From positions 186,001 to 250,000 of the forward strand of contig NZ_JAAZQL010000006.1 in NCBI RefSeq assembly GCF_012275515.1: a stretch of DNA of 64,000 nt, read 5' to 3'. Shown here piece after piece: positions 26,159 through 35,594 of the stretch. The translations under genes and the position numbers were made by a program. Position 1 is the stretch's first letter, and each line of letters begins with the position of its first letter. Under the pieces are notes generated by a model, which saw only the letters and a list, made by a program, of their open reading frames with translations, searched no databases and had not been told where the DNA came from. This DNA is from Novosphingobium sp. SG707 (lineage in GTDB: Bacteria > Pseudomonadota > Alphaproteobacteria > Sphingomonadales > Sphingomonadaceae).

Positions 26159-29100
26159 GCCACCGCTCCCTGATCGTCCGCTTTCTTGCGGCGGAACTGA
26201 CGGAAACCGCCGCGCACCAGCACGAAGAAGAGCGGAATGAAGAAGATCGCCAGACCCGTGGCGGTCAGCATCCCGCCGATCACCGAAGTGCCGATGGCGA
26301 TGCGCGCATTGGCGCCCGCACCCGTAGCAATGGCCAGCGGCAGCACGCCGAAGATGAACGCGCAGGACGTCATCAGAATGGGGCGCAAACGCATCCGCGC
26401 CGCATCCAGCACCGCCGTGATAGGGTCCTTGCCCGCCTTTTCGCCCTGTTCGGCAAATTCGATCATCAGGATCGCGTTCTTAGCCGCAAGACCCATCGTC
26501 GTCGTCAGGCCAATCTGGAGATAGACGTCGTTCTGAAGCCCGCGCAGGGTGACCAGAGCAACCGCCCCCACCAGACCCACCGGAATGACCAGCAGCACGG
26601 CAAAGGGAATGCTCCAGCTTTCATACAGCGCGGCAAGGCACAGGAACACCACGATCAGCGACACCGAATAGAGCAGCGGCGCCTGACCCGAGGACAGGCG
26701 TTCCTGATAGGAGGCGCCCGACCATGCGATCGATACATCAGGATATTGCGCGACCAAAGCCTCGAACGCATTCATCGCATCGCCCGAGGAATAGCTCTGC
26801 GAGGACTGGCCCGAAACTTCGAAATTGGGCGTGCCCGAGAAGCGGTAGGTCGCATTGGGCGCCTTGCTCCACGTAAAGCTGGCAAAGGCCGAGAAGGGGA
26901 CCATCTTGCCGCTGCTGTTGCGCACCTGCCATTGCGACAGATCCTCGGGGCGCGAGCGGAACTGGGCATCGCCCATTACATAAACGCGCTTCACACGCCC
27001 GCGATCTACGAAGTCATTGACATAGCGCCCGCCCCAGGCGGCGGCCAGCGTGGTGTTTACATCCGAAGGCGCGACACCCAGCGCGGTCAGCTTGGCCGTG
27101 TCGGTGGTGATCTTCAGCGTCGGCTGATCGGGCAGCCCGGTCAGGCGAACGTTCGAAAGCTGGGGCAGCGTGCGCGCCTCGGCCAGAATTTCGTCACGCA
27201 GCTTGGCAAAGGCTTCGGCATCCATGCCGCCGCTGTTCAGCACCTCGGCGGTAAAGCCGGTGGCCTGACCAAGGCCGCGTACAGTGGGCGGTTGCAGCGC
27301 ATAGAATTCCAGATCGCGATAGCCGCCGCTGATCGCGGCAGTCGCACGGCGCGTGATGGCCTCGGCCGAATTTTCCGTGCCCTTGCGTTCGTCCCAGTCG
27401 GTCAGTGAGACAAAGCCGCGACCCGCGTTCTGGCCGCTGCCGCCGCCCTGCGAACCGCCCGCCACGACCAGAACCGCATCAATGTTCTTCTTGTCGTGCT
27501 GGAGGAAATATTTCTCGATCGCCAGCTGTGCTTCCTGCGTGCGCTCCAGCGTGGCGCCGGCGGGCAACTGGAAGCTGATCTGGGCCATGCCCTGATCTTC
27601 CGAAGGCAGGAAGCCCGTAGGCATCCGCACAAACAGCACGACCAACGCCACCAGCACCATGCCATAGGCCACAATCGGAATGCGCTTGTGCGTCGCGGCC
27701 CAGCTCGCCTTGGGGTGATACCATTCGAGCAGGCGCCCGAAATAGCGCTCGAAACGGACCCGCATCCAATGGCTGGCCCGGCCCACCAGCGAGGTTTCAT
27801 CCTCATCCTCGGGCCTTTTCAGGATCGTCGTGGTCAGCGCGGGCGAGAGCACCAGCGCCACCACCACCGAAAGCGCCATGGCCGACACGATGGTCAGCGA
27901 GAACTGGCGATAGATCACGCCCGTCGAGCCGCCAAAGAAAGCCATCGGCATGAACACCGCCGAGAGCACCAGCGCGATGGCGATCAGCGCGATGGAGATT
28001 TCCTTCATCGATTCGATGGTCGCCTCACGCGGGGTCATGCCCGGATTTTCGGCCATCAATCGCTCGACATTCTCCACCACCACGATCGCGTCATCGACCA
28101 GCAGACCAATGGCCAGCACAAGGCCGAACAGCGTCAGCGTGTTGATCGAATAGCCCGCCACCGCAAAGATCGCGAAAGTCCCCAGCATCACCACCGGCAC
28201 CGCAATCGCCGGGATCAGCGTCGCGCGCCAGCTTTGCAGGAAGACGAACATCACGATCACCACCAGAATGATCGCCTCGAACAGCGTTTCCACCACGTCG
28301 GCCACCGACTTGGAGATGAAGCGCGTCGAGTCATTGGCAAAGCCATAGGTATAGCCCGCCGGGAAGCTCTTGGAGAGCTCAGCGAACTTGGCCTTGACCA
28401 GCTTGGCCGTGGCCAGAGCGTCCGCCCCCGGCGCCAGCGAGATGGCCAGCGCCGCGCCCGGATGGCCGTTGACGCGGCTGACCACGCCATAGGATTCCGA
28501 ACCCAGCTCAATGCGCGCCACGTCCGAGAGGCGCACCGTTGCGCCGCTGCTGGCGCTCTTCACCACGATCTGGGCAAATTCGGCCGGGCTGGTCAGGCGC
28601 GACTGGGCGGTCACGGTGGCGTCCAGCATCTGGCCCGCAGGCGAGGGGACAGCGCCGATTTCGCCAGCGGCCACTTCGGCGTTCTGCGCGGTGATCGCGG
28701 TGATGATGTCGGAGGGCATCAACTGGTTGGCGGCCAGCTTGTTCGGGTCCATCCAGACGCGCATCGCATATTGCGCGCCAAAACCGTTGGTCTGGCCCAC
28801 GCCCTCGATGCGCCCGATCGGCTCCTGCAACCGGCTCGCCAGAAAGTCGGAAACGTCGATATTGGTCGTGCGGTCATAGGTGTCGGCCACATAGGCCACG
28901 AGCAGGAAGTCGGGGTTCGACTTCGTGACGCGCACGCCCTGCTGCTGCACCACCGAGGGCAGGCGCGAGAGGGCCTGCTGCACCTTGTTCTGCACCTGCA
29001 CCTGGGCGATGTCGGGGTTGGTGCCCTTTTCGAACGTGGCCGAAATCGACACCGAGCCCGAGGAACTCGAGGTGGACGAGAAGTAGAGCAGCCCGTCAAG

Positions 29101-29313
29101 GCCGGTCAATTGCTGCTCGATCACCTGCGTGACGCTGGTTTCCAGAATGGCGGCCGATGCGCCCGGATAGGTGGTGTTGATGTTCACCTGCGGCGGGGCG
29201 ATATCGGGAAACTGTTGCACCGGCAGGGTCGAAACCCCGGCGATACCGGCCAGCATGATGATGATCGCGATCACCCATGCAAAGATCGGACGGTCAATAA
29301 AGATGCGCGACAT
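26155..29313 (-). CDS. RND multidrug efflux permease (HAE1/AcrB family)
   Basis: This proton-driven inner membrane pump probably exports hydrophobic drugs or solvents. Its 1052 residues match AcrB (1049). It starts MSRIFIDRPIFAWVIAIIIM, and has the porter domain with PPQVNINTTYPGASA. The TM4 proton-relay pair in LLVDDAIVVVENVER (about residues 405-406) is intact, as is the TM10 Lys in LAAKNAILMIEFAEQG. A second half repeats the fold and it ends in TM12 with FIPLFFVLVRGGF. The adaptor gene lies 18 nt upstream and the channel gene overlaps its stop. The substrate cannot be assigned from the sequence. Confidence 0.96.
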   Translation of the reverse strand: MSRIFIDRPIFAWVIAIIIMLAGIAGVSTLPVQQFPDIAPPQVNINTTYPGASAAILETSVTQVIEQQLTGLDGLLYFSSTSSSSGSVSISATFEKGTNPDIAQVQVQNKVQQALSRLPSVVQQQGVRVTKSNPDFLLVAYVADTYDRTTNIDVSDFLASRLQEPIGRIEGVGQTNGFGAQYAMRVWMDPNKLAANQLMPSDIITAITAQNAEVAAGEIGAVPSPAGQMLDATVTAQSRLTSPAEFAQIVVKSASSGATVRLSDVARIELGSESYGVVSRVNGHPGAALAISLAPGADALATAKLVKAKFAELSKSFPAGYTYGFANDSTRFISKSVADVVETLFEAIILVVIVMFVFLQSWRATLIPAIAVPVVMLGTFAIFAVAGYSINTLTLFGLVLAIGLLVDDAIVVVENVERLMAENPGMTPREATIESMKEISIALIAIALVLSAVFMPMAFFGGSTGVIYRQFSLTIVSAMALSVVVALVLSPALTTTILKRPEDEDETSLVGRASHWMRVRFERYFGRLLEWYHPKASWAATHKRIPIVAYGMVLVALVVLFVRMPTGFLPSEDQGMAQISFQLPAGATLERTQEAQLAIEKYFLQHDKKNIDAVLVVAGGSQGGGSGQNAGRGFVSLTDWDERKGTENSAEAITRRATAAISGGYRDLEFYALQPPTVRGLGQATGFTAEVLNSGGMDAEAFAKLRDEILAEARTLPQLSNVRLTGLPDQPTLKITTDTAKLTALGVAPSDVNTTLAAAWGGRYVNDFVDRGRVKRVYVMGDAQFRSRPEDLSQWQVRNSSGKMVPFSAFASFTWSKAPNATYRFSGTPNFEVSGQSSQSYSSGDAMNAFEALVAQYPDVSIAWSGASYQERLSSGQAPLLYSVSLIVVFLCLAALYESWSIPFAVLLVIPVGLVGAVALVTLRGLQNDVYLQIGLTTTMGLAAKNAILMIEFAEQGEKAGKDPITAVLDAARMRLRPILMTSCAFIFGVLPLAIATGAGANARIAIGTSVIGGMLTATGLAIFFIPLFFVLVRGGFRQFRRKKADDQGAVA

Positions 29314-29331
29314 GACGCTTTTTCCCGTCTC

Positions 29332-30522
29332 TTACTTTGCGGAGGGCTTTTGGGCTGAGGACTTGTCATGGGCCTTGATGCCCTGCGGCGTGCTGTCGGG
29401 CACGGCCACCACGACCTGACCCGGACGGATCTTGCCAAGGCCTTGCGTGATCAGCTTGTCGCCCGGTTTCAGACCATCGGTCACCACCCATTGGTCGTCG
29501 ATCGTGCGGTCGGCGGTCACCTTGCGGATCTCGGCCTTGCTGCCCGCGCCCAGCACCATCACCGTGGCGCCCCCACGCGGATCGCGGCTGAGCGCGCCCT
29601 GCGGCACCAGCACGACCTTGCTCTGCTTGCCCTGCGACACGCGCGTGCGGACAAACAGGCCGGGCAGCAGCGTACCGTCGGGATTGGCGAATTTGGCGCG
29701 CAGCGCGACCGTGCCGGTGGTGGTGTCGACCGTGACTTCGGAAAATTCCAGCGTGCCCGGGATCGGATATTCGCTGCCGTCCTCAAGGATCAGCTTGACC
29801 TTGCCGACTTCCTTGATGCCGCCATCGGCAAATTCCTTGCGCAGCTTCATCAGGCTGGCGCTGCTCTGCTGAATATCGACATAGATCGGGTCCAGCGTCG
29901 AAATCACCGAAAGCGGATCGGTCTGGTTCGCCGTCACCAGCGCGCCCTCGGTATAAAGCGAGCGGCCGATGCGGCCCGTGATCGGGGCGGGGACAGTGGT
30001 AAAGCGCAGGTTGACCTTGGCGGCGTTGAGCGCGGCGCGATATTGCGCGACCGAGGCGGCGCTGGTGCGCGCGGCGGCGGCGGCATCAGTGTAATCCTGC
30101 TGGGCCACGGCCTGATCCTGCGCCAATGGCTTGTAGCGGTCGGCTTTGACCTTGGCGGCCTCGGCGCTGGCCTGCGCGCTCACCAGATTGGCGGCGGCCT
30201 GATCGGCGGCGGCGCGATAGACGCTGGGGTCGATCTGATAAAGGGGCTGGCCCTGATGGACCAGTTGGCCTTCGGTGAACAGGCGGCGCATCAGCACGCC
30301 CGACACCTGCGGGCGGACCTGGCCCTGGCGATAGGGGGCGGTACGGCCCGGCAGTTCTATTTCGAGCGGAACCTCGGTCAGCGTGACCTGTGAAAAGCCG
30401 ACCTGCGGGGTCTTTTTGTCGCGTTGCGGGCCGCCCGAACACGCGGACAATGCCAGCGCAAGGCTGACAGCCAGCATGGCAGGCCCACCCGCAAGGGAGG
30501 CAAGGCGACGGCTATGAAACAT
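29332..30522 (-). CDS. RND efflux periplasmic adaptor lipoprotein (AcrA/MexA family)
   Basis: The adaptor bridges pump and channel. The chosen 396-residue form starts at the ATG at 30522, giving a lipoprotein signal with lipobox LSAC near residues 25-28. Downstream are the barrel-sandwich segment (VRPQVSGVLMRRLFTEGQLVHQGQPLYQID), a helical hairpin rich in Ala and Lys, the second lipoyl half (APITGRIGRSLYTEGALVTAN) and beta-barrel plus membrane-proximal domains. A longer frame to 30585 adds a poor N-terminus. It is the first gene of the operon. No dedicated TetR/AcrR repressor gene is adjacent. Confidence 0.93.
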   Translation of the reverse strand: MFHSRRLASLAGGPAMLAVSLALALSACSGGPQRDKKTPQVGFSQVTLTEVPLEIELPGRTAPYRQGQVRPQVSGVLMRRLFTEGQLVHQGQPLYQIDPSVYRAAADQAAANLVSAQASAEAAKVKADRYKPLAQDQAVAQQDYTDAAAAARTSAASVAQYRAALNAAKVNLRFTTVPAPITGRIGRSLYTEGALVTANQTDPLSVISTLDPIYVDIQQSSASLMKLRKEFADGGIKEVGKVKLILEDGSEYPIPGTLEFSEVTVDTTTGTVALRAKFANPDGTLLPGLFVRTRVSQGKQSKVVLVPQGALSRDPRGGATVMVLGAGSKAEIRKVTADRTIDDQWVVTDGLKPGDKLITQGLGKIRPGQVVVAVPDSTPQGIKAHDKSSAQKPSAK

Positions 30523-30682
30523 GGAGGGCCCCCGGTACTGATACAATCGTTCTATAGCTTGCGGCTTTCCGGTCACAGGCCACAAACGTCAAGGGTGCCA
30601 AAGGAGCAGAATGTCGGAAAAAGGGTAATTATTTGTCGCAAGGCATACGCTGTTTCGCTCACTTTACGGCCATTCGGTAAAA

Positions 30683-33670
30683 TCACGAGGCCGGGGCATC
30701 GCTGCGGGAAACAAAACCGCTTTCATGCGTTGTCGTCCCTTGCGGCTGTGCGGCCGGTTCCTTGGGGGCCGTGGATGGCTCGGGCGCCGCTGCAGAGGCG
30801 GGCAGGACCGTGATCCGCACCGCATCGCGCGCGGCCAGATAGCGCCGCGCAGCGGCCTGCACCGCCTCTGGCGTTACGGCGCGCAACCTTTGCGCCGCAT
30901 GGACCTGACGCTCAATCTGATCGGGCTCGCTCTGGGCCAGCGCGACGATGCCCAGCCAGCCGCCATTGGTGTTGAGCGTGTTGTCGATCGTTTCCAGCAA
31001 GGGCTGACGCGCGCGCAACATCAGATCCTCCGAAGGGGGTGTTTTGACCAGTGCCTCCACCGCCTCGTCAATCGCCTGCTTGGCCACATCCACGCTGTTC
31101 ACATCGACCGACGCGGCCACCGCGAAAGTGCCGTAATCGCGCCACACCCGGCTCAGATCGCTGCTGGCGCTGGGCGAATAGGAACGGCCCAGTTTCTGGC
31201 GCAAGGTTTCGGTCAACTGGATGCGCACCACCCGCTGCAGCATGTTGAACACCTGCTTTTCATTGGGATCGCGATCATCGCGCGTGGGCCACACGTCATA
31301 GATCAGCGCCTGATCCGCAGGCCCGGTATGCGTCAGAGTGCGATCCCCCCTCCGGCTGGTAAAGGGCCGTTTGCGCTGGTCATCATACTGGCGAAACTCG
31401 GCCTCGCGCGGGGGCAGCGCGCCAAAGGTGCGCGCCACATCGGCAATCGCGGCCTCCTCGTCCAGATCGCCGACAAGACCGATCTCGATGGCCCCATGCT
31501 GCAGGCGCTCGCTGATATCGGCCTTCAGCTTGGCAAAGGTCAGGCCGCGATAAGCGGTGACGGGCTGCAGCGTAAAGCGCGGGTCATTGTCCGACAGAAT
31601 GCCGCCGATGGCGCTCTGCAACGCGCTGCTCGGCGTGGCGCGCAGGCGCAGGAACATCGTGTTGGCGTTCTGGTGAAAGATATTCTCGCCCTCCTGCCGA
31701 TAGCCCGGATCGGTGATCAGCGCGGCCATCATCTGAAGCTGGAGCAGGAGATCCTTGGGCCGTGTCCCCGCCGATGCGTTGAAACTGTCGCCCGTGGCGG
31801 TCAGGCCAAGGCTGACCAGATGGCCTGCGGTCAGCGACTGCATCTCGTCCAGCGTATGTTTGCCAAGGCCCCCCGTGCCCATCATCGCGGTCATTTCCAC
31901 GGCCAGCGGATTGCCGCTGGTGGCCAGCATCTGTCCGCCATCAATCGCCATATGCACCAGCACCGATTGCCGCGAAAGTGTGGTGCGCTTCAGGTTCAGC
32001 CGGACGCCATTGGCAAAACGGATCTCGCGGATGCCGAAATAGGGCTCGCGCTTGTCCTCAACCACGCGGCCCGGCGCGCCGAAATCGGTATAGGCAAAGG
32101 GGGCGGGCGGCGGCTCCATGATCGTGGGCAGGGGGGTGGTGGATGCCTCGTTCCACGCCGTGCGGATGGCGTCGGCCCCGCCATCGGGCGCGCGCCGTCC
32201 GGTAAAACGGATCAGCGGATTGTCGAGTTCAGCCATATCGGCCTTGACGGCAGCCAGCACGCGCTCGGGCGTCAGACCGGGGGTCTGCGCCTTGATGAAG
32301 GCCAGGTTGGCGTTCGGATCGGACGGGATCGCCCCTCCGCGCAGCATCCCCAACGCCGCATTGGCCAGCGCCACGCTGCCCTGCGTTTCCTCGCGCGCCG
32401 CCGCCGTTTCGGCAAGGCTGGTCAGCACCGCTACCTGCTCGTCGATCTCGCGCTGAGTAAAGCCCTGCTCGATCGCGCGGCGCACCTCGGTGGTCGCGGC
32501 GGTCAGCGCGCGGCGCCAGCGTCCGTCGATCGAATCGACATTGATCGCCGTATCGCGCCCGGCGTGGAAAATGTCATTCGTACCGAATTGCGCCGCGCGG
32601 AAGGGCGGATCGAGCCGCCGCGACAATTTCTGCAGCCGCCGGTTGATGATGGCATAGCCCACCGTGCCGGCCAGACCTTTGCGTCGGTTGGCCCATGTGT
32701 CGGGCTCGTCGCGCCATGCGCTGCGCCGGGTGATGGTGATATGTTCGGACAGCGAAGGGTCGAGATAGATCGAATTGCGCCCCGCATCGGCCCCGTCAAT
32801 CGGCCCCGCCGAAGGTTGCGGCGCGGCGGGCGATGGTGCCCAGTCGCCAAAACGGGAGCGGATCTCGGCCTCGACCGCGGCGACATCGAAATCGCCCACC
32901 ATCACCAGCACGGCCTTTTCCGGCACATAATTACGGCGCCAGAACGCGCGCAGCGCTTCGGCCGTGGCTCCGCCCAGCGTTTCCTCGGTGCCGATGGGGC
33001 TGCGTTGCAGATAGCGCGATTTGGGATCGACAAAGGCGTAGCGGTCCTGCGCCTCGCGATATTGCCAGTTATTGCGGTCGCGCTTTTCCGACAGGATCAC
33101 GCCGCGCTCATTGCTCACGCTCTCGGGCGAGATGGTCAGTTCGCCCGCCGTTTCGCGCATCAGCATCAGGGCCGTGTCGATCAGATCGGGCGTGTTGCGC
33201 GGCAGGTCTAAATGATAAGTCGTCGTTTCATAGGTGGTAAAGGCGTTGGTATGCGCGCCAAAGGCCAGCCCCTTGCGTTCTAGCAGGCGCACCATCTCGC
33301 CCTGCGCGACATGGGTGCTGCCCTGAAACGCCATATGTTCGACGAAATGGGCAAAGCCGCGCTCCTGCTCGCCCTCGTCCAGCGAGCCGACATCAAAGCG
33401 CATCCGCACCGCGATTTCGCCCTTGGGCGTTTCATTGTGGCGCAGGATATAGCGCATGCCGTTGGGCAACTGGCCAAAGCGATAGGCCGGGTCGGGGGCA
33501 ATATCGCTCTTTTGAAACGGCCATGTGCCGATATTGGCGGCGATGGCGCGATGCGCCACGCCATGTTGCGGCAAAGGCGCCGGACGCGCCCACAGCGGGG
33601 CGGCAACCAGTCCGAACAGGGCGGCTCCGAATAGGGCGGCAGGGGCAAACGAAGTACGAAGCGGCTTCAT
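30683..33670 (-). CDS. M16 family (insulinase/pitrilysin-type) zinc protease, exported
   Basis: The 995-residue protein has a signal peptide (about 1-29, ending PLWA) and two pairs of M16 domains. The inverted zinc motif HFVEH at about residue 110 (within RGFAHFVEHMAFQGS) is intact, and the downstream glutamate is expected in the following helix. A second, inactive M16 half follows, with the RPKDLLLQLQMMAALITDPGYR segment and the C-terminal EDLMLRARQPLLETIDN. Such proteases degrade short peptides, perhaps periplasmic targeting or signal fragments, which is inferred from the family. It lies between the efflux adaptor (160 nt) and purC (232 nt) on the same strand, probably as its own unit. Confidence 0.9.
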   Translation of the reverse strand: MKPLRTSFAPAALFGAALFGLVAAPLWARPAPLPQHGVAHRAIAANIGTWPFQKSDIAPDPAYRFGQLPNGMRYILRHNETPKGEIAVRMRFDVGSLDEGEQERGFAHFVEHMAFQGSTHVAQGEMVRLLERKGLAFGAHTNAFTTYETTTYHLDLPRNTPDLIDTALMLMRETAGELTISPESVSNERGVILSEKRDRNNWQYREAQDRYAFVDPKSRYLQRSPIGTEETLGGATAEALRAFWRRNYVPEKAVLVMVGDFDVAAVEAEIRSRFGDWAPSPAAPQPSAGPIDGADAGRNSIYLDPSLSEHITITRRSAWRDEPDTWANRRKGLAGTVGYAIINRRLQKLSRRLDPPFRAAQFGTNDIFHAGRDTAINVDSIDGRWRRALTAATTEVRRAIEQGFTQREIDEQVAVLTSLAETAAAREETQGSVALANAALGMLRGGAIPSDPNANLAFIKAQTPGLTPERVLAAVKADMAELDNPLIRFTGRRAPDGGADAIRTAWNEASTTPLPTIMEPPPAPFAYTDFGAPGRVVEDKREPYFGIREIRFANGVRLNLKRTTLSRQSVLVHMAIDGGQMLATSGNPLAVEMTAMMGTGGLGKHTLDEMQSLTAGHLVSLGLTATGDSFNASAGTRPKDLLLQLQMMAALITDPGYRQEGENIFHQNANTMFLRLRATPSSALQSAIGGILSDNDPRFTLQPVTAYRGLTFAKLKADISERLQHGAIEIGLVGDLDEEAAIADVARTFGALPPREAEFRQYDDQRKRPFTSRRGDRTLTHTGPADQALIYDVWPTRDDRDPNEKQVFNMLQRVVRIQLTETLRQKLGRSYSPSASSDLSRVWRDYGTFAVAASVDVNSVDVAKQAIDEAVEALVKTPPSEDLMLRARQPLLETIDNTLNTNGGWLGIVALAQSEPDQIERQVHAAQRLRAVTPEAVQAAARRYLAARDAVRITVLPASAAAPEPSTAPKEPAAQPQGTTTHESGFVSRSDAPAS

Positions 33671-33845
33671 GGCCTCAGAGTAAGGGCGAAAGCCGCGCAG
33701 GGGAAGCGGACAATTGTCGCCGGATCCTCCGGGCGCAGGAACCGCATCGGCCAGTTTTATCCGTTATCGAAGCGTTTATGGCGCAACCGGATAATTGCGG
33801 ATACGAGATCCAGGCCGGACCCAACTCACAGGATTGGCCGCATAC

Positions 33846-33880
33846 AAAAAGGGGCGCCCCGGTGTGGAGCGCTCCCTTTG
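33846..33880 (-). terminator. Intrinsic terminator of purC
   Basis: On the minus strand the hairpin AAAGGGAGCGC / GCGCCCCTTT, with one bulged base, ends in a T5 run. It starts 23 nt after the purC stop. Confidence 0.65.
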
Positions 33881-33902
33881 TTCAGACCCGAAAGCCGCCG
33901 GC

Positions 33903-34682
33903 TTACTTGCCGCGCAGCTTGCGATGGTGGTTCAGGTCGAGAACCTCGCTCGGTCCTTCATTGTCGAGCAGGCCAAGACGGCGCGCGACTTCCTGATAGG
34001 CTTCTTCCTCGCCGCCCAGATCCTGACGGAAGCGGTCCTTGTCCAGCTTCTCGCCCGAATTCATGTCCCACAGGCGGCAACCGTCGGGGCTGATTTCATC
34101 GGCCAGGATCACACGGCTGTAATCGCCATCCCAGATACGGCCGAATTCGAGCTTGAAGTCGATCAGACGGATGTTGATCGCCGCAAACATGCCGCACATG
34201 AAATCGTTGATGCGGATGGCCATGCTGGAAATGTCCTGCATTTCCTCATTGCTGGCCCAGCCGAAGCAGGCGATGTGCTCTTCGGCGATCATCGGATCGC
34301 CCAGCGCATCGTCCTTGTAGTAATATTCGATCAGCGTGTGGGGCAGCGGCTCACCCTCGGGGATGCCCAGACGCTTGGAAATCGAACCTGCGGCCACATT
34401 GCGCACCACCACCTCGATCGGCACGATCTCGCACTGGCGCACCAGTTGTTCGCGCATGTTGAGACGGCGGATAAAGTGGGTCGGGATGCCGATATGGTTC
34501 AGGCGGGTGAACACATATTCGCTGATGCGATTGTTGATCACGCCCTTGCCGTTGATCGTGCCCTTTTTGAGCGCGTTGAAAGCGGTGGCATCATCCTTGA
34601 AATACTGGATGATCGTGCCCGGCTCAGGACCCTCGTAAAGGATCTTGGCCTTGCCTTCATAGATCTGACGGCGACGCGACAT
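33903..34682 (-). CDS. purC: Phosphoribosylaminoimidazole-succinocarboxamide synthase
   Basis: PurC joins CAIR and aspartate with ATP, step eight of purine synthesis. The 259-residue protein begins MSRRRQIYEGKAKILYEG. The SAICAR synthetase signatures are EVVVRNVAAGSISKR (about 103-117) and LIDFKLEFGR (about 175-184), followed by ADEISPDGCRLWD. The ATG at 34682 is preceded by AGGGGAAAG. A frame to 34781 adds residues not typical of the family. It is separated from purS and purQ by about 9.3 kb of efflux and protease genes on the same strand, and diverges from the T4SS cluster across 277 nt. Confidence 0.96.
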   Translation of the reverse strand: MSRRRQIYEGKAKILYEGPEPGTIIQYFKDDATAFNALKKGTINGKGVINNRISEYVFTRLNHIGIPTHFIRRLNMREQLVRQCEIVPIEVVVRNVAAGSISKRLGIPEGEPLPHTLIEYYYKDDALGDPMIAEEHIACFGWASNEEMQDISSMAIRINDFMCGMFAAINIRLIDFKLEFGRIWDGDYSRVILADEISPDGCRLWDMNSGEKLDKDRFRQDLGGEEEAYQEVARRLGLLDNEGPSEVLDLNHHRKLRGK

Positions 34683-34959
34683 GGGCTTTCCCCTAATTCC
34701 TGACTGGATCGGCGATACATGCCTTTGGCGCCCAGCGCCGCCAAAAGGCAAGCCCCGGAATGCGGAAAAATTCGGCGACAATACCGCCGGACTCCGGGAA
34801 AGGGCGGGCCTTTAGCCGAAGCAGGCCCCGGCATCAACCTTTGTCCGACACGCTTTGTCGAGATTGAACGATAGGGCTGATGCTTTTAGGTAAAAAATCG
34901 GATTGAAAACCGATACAATCCGCGTTGCGCGGGGGGCGGCCCGTTTTTAGCCTCGGGGC
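34683..34959. other. Intergenic region between purC and virB2
   Basis: This 277-nt divergent region is the only place for the promoter of the whole T4SS cluster. A TACAAT -10 candidate is at 34914-34919, but no good -35 lies 16-18 nt upstream. Small inverted repeats overlap it (ATCGG/CCGAT and GATTG/CAATC between about 34897 and 34920), a possible operator. Just before the virB2 ATG there is only a weak GGGG-type ribosome binding site. Confidence 0.3.
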
Positions 34960-35289
34960 ATGAAACAGGATCTGATCCCCTATTATCGCCGGATGGCCGG
35001 GCTTTTGATGGCGCTTTGGGCCGCGCCGCTTTGGGCGCAAACCTATGGCGGGGTGGACCCGGCGGGCTCCGGCCCCATTGTGGGCGCGCTGCGCTGGGTC
35101 CAAGGCACGCTGATGGGCTCGGTGGCCACGGTGGCGGCGGTGGTGGCCGTGGCGGTGGTGGGCATGATGATGCTGACCGGACGGATCAACTGGCGATACG
35201 GGGCGAGCGTCATCCTTGGATGCTTCGTTCTGTTCGGCGCGGCCAGCATCGTGGCGGGCATTCAATCGGCGGCGGGGATGGGGCAATGA
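34960..35289 (+). CDS. virB2: T4SS major pilin subunit, VirB2/TrbC family
   Basis: VirB2-type proteins form the pilus or the translocation conduit. The 109-residue protein has a signal peptide (about 8-27, LLMALWAAPLWAQ). A short mature N-terminus (TYGGVDPAGSGPIVGALRW) follows, then two hydrophobic segments (about 46-72 and 80-103) separated by a short polar loop with Arg, as in VirB2/TrbC. It opens the secretion cluster and its stop overlaps the virB3 ATG. Identification rests on topology, size and position more than on sequence. Confidence 0.8.
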   Translation: MKQDLIPYYRRMAGLLMALWAAPLWAQTYGGVDPAGSGPIVGALRWVQGTLMGSVATVAAVVAVAVVGMMMLTGRINWRYGASVILGCFVLFGAASIVAGIQSAAGMGQ

Positions 35290-35594
35290 ACGGACGTTCC
35301 GCGCCATCCTCGGCCCCTCTGGCGCGCGATACGCTGTTTGTGGGGCTGACCCGGCCCCAGATGTTCGCGGGCGTCACATGGTCGTTTTTCGTGCTCAATC
35401 TGGTTGTCTCGACCGAGGCGTTCCTGCTGCTGCGCTCGGCATGGGTGGTGGCGTTGGCCTTGGGGGTGCATGGGCTGGGGGCGCTGGCCTGTTTGCATGA
35501 ACCGCGTCGGTTCGATCTCTGGATGGTCCGCGCCATGCGCTGTCCGCGCGTGCGGCATTACCGGTTCTGGCAATGCAATTCCTATCGGCCGTAA
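35286..35594 (+). CDS. virB3: T4SS inner membrane protein VirB3
   Basis: VirB3 sits beside the VirB4 ATPase at the inner membrane. The 102-residue protein has the family start DTLFVGLTRPQMFAGV (about 14-29). A hydrophobic hairpin follows (about 29-69), then the conserved C-terminal block EPRRFDLWMVRAMRC-like (about 72-86). The ATG overlaps the virB2 stop by 4 nt, and the end overlaps virB4 by 22 nt. Earlier starts in the frame run through virB2. Confidence 0.85.
   Translation: MNGRSAPSSAPLARDTLFVGLTRPQMFAGVTWSFFVLNLVVSTEAFLLLRSAWVVALALGVHGLGALACLHEPRRFDLWMVRAMRCPRVRHYRFWQCNSYRP

Noticed and set aside
30725..33211. 828-codon plus-strand frame opposite the M16 protease
   Set aside because: It is a shadow of a gene with an intact HFVEH motif and signal peptide, with no independent coding signs.
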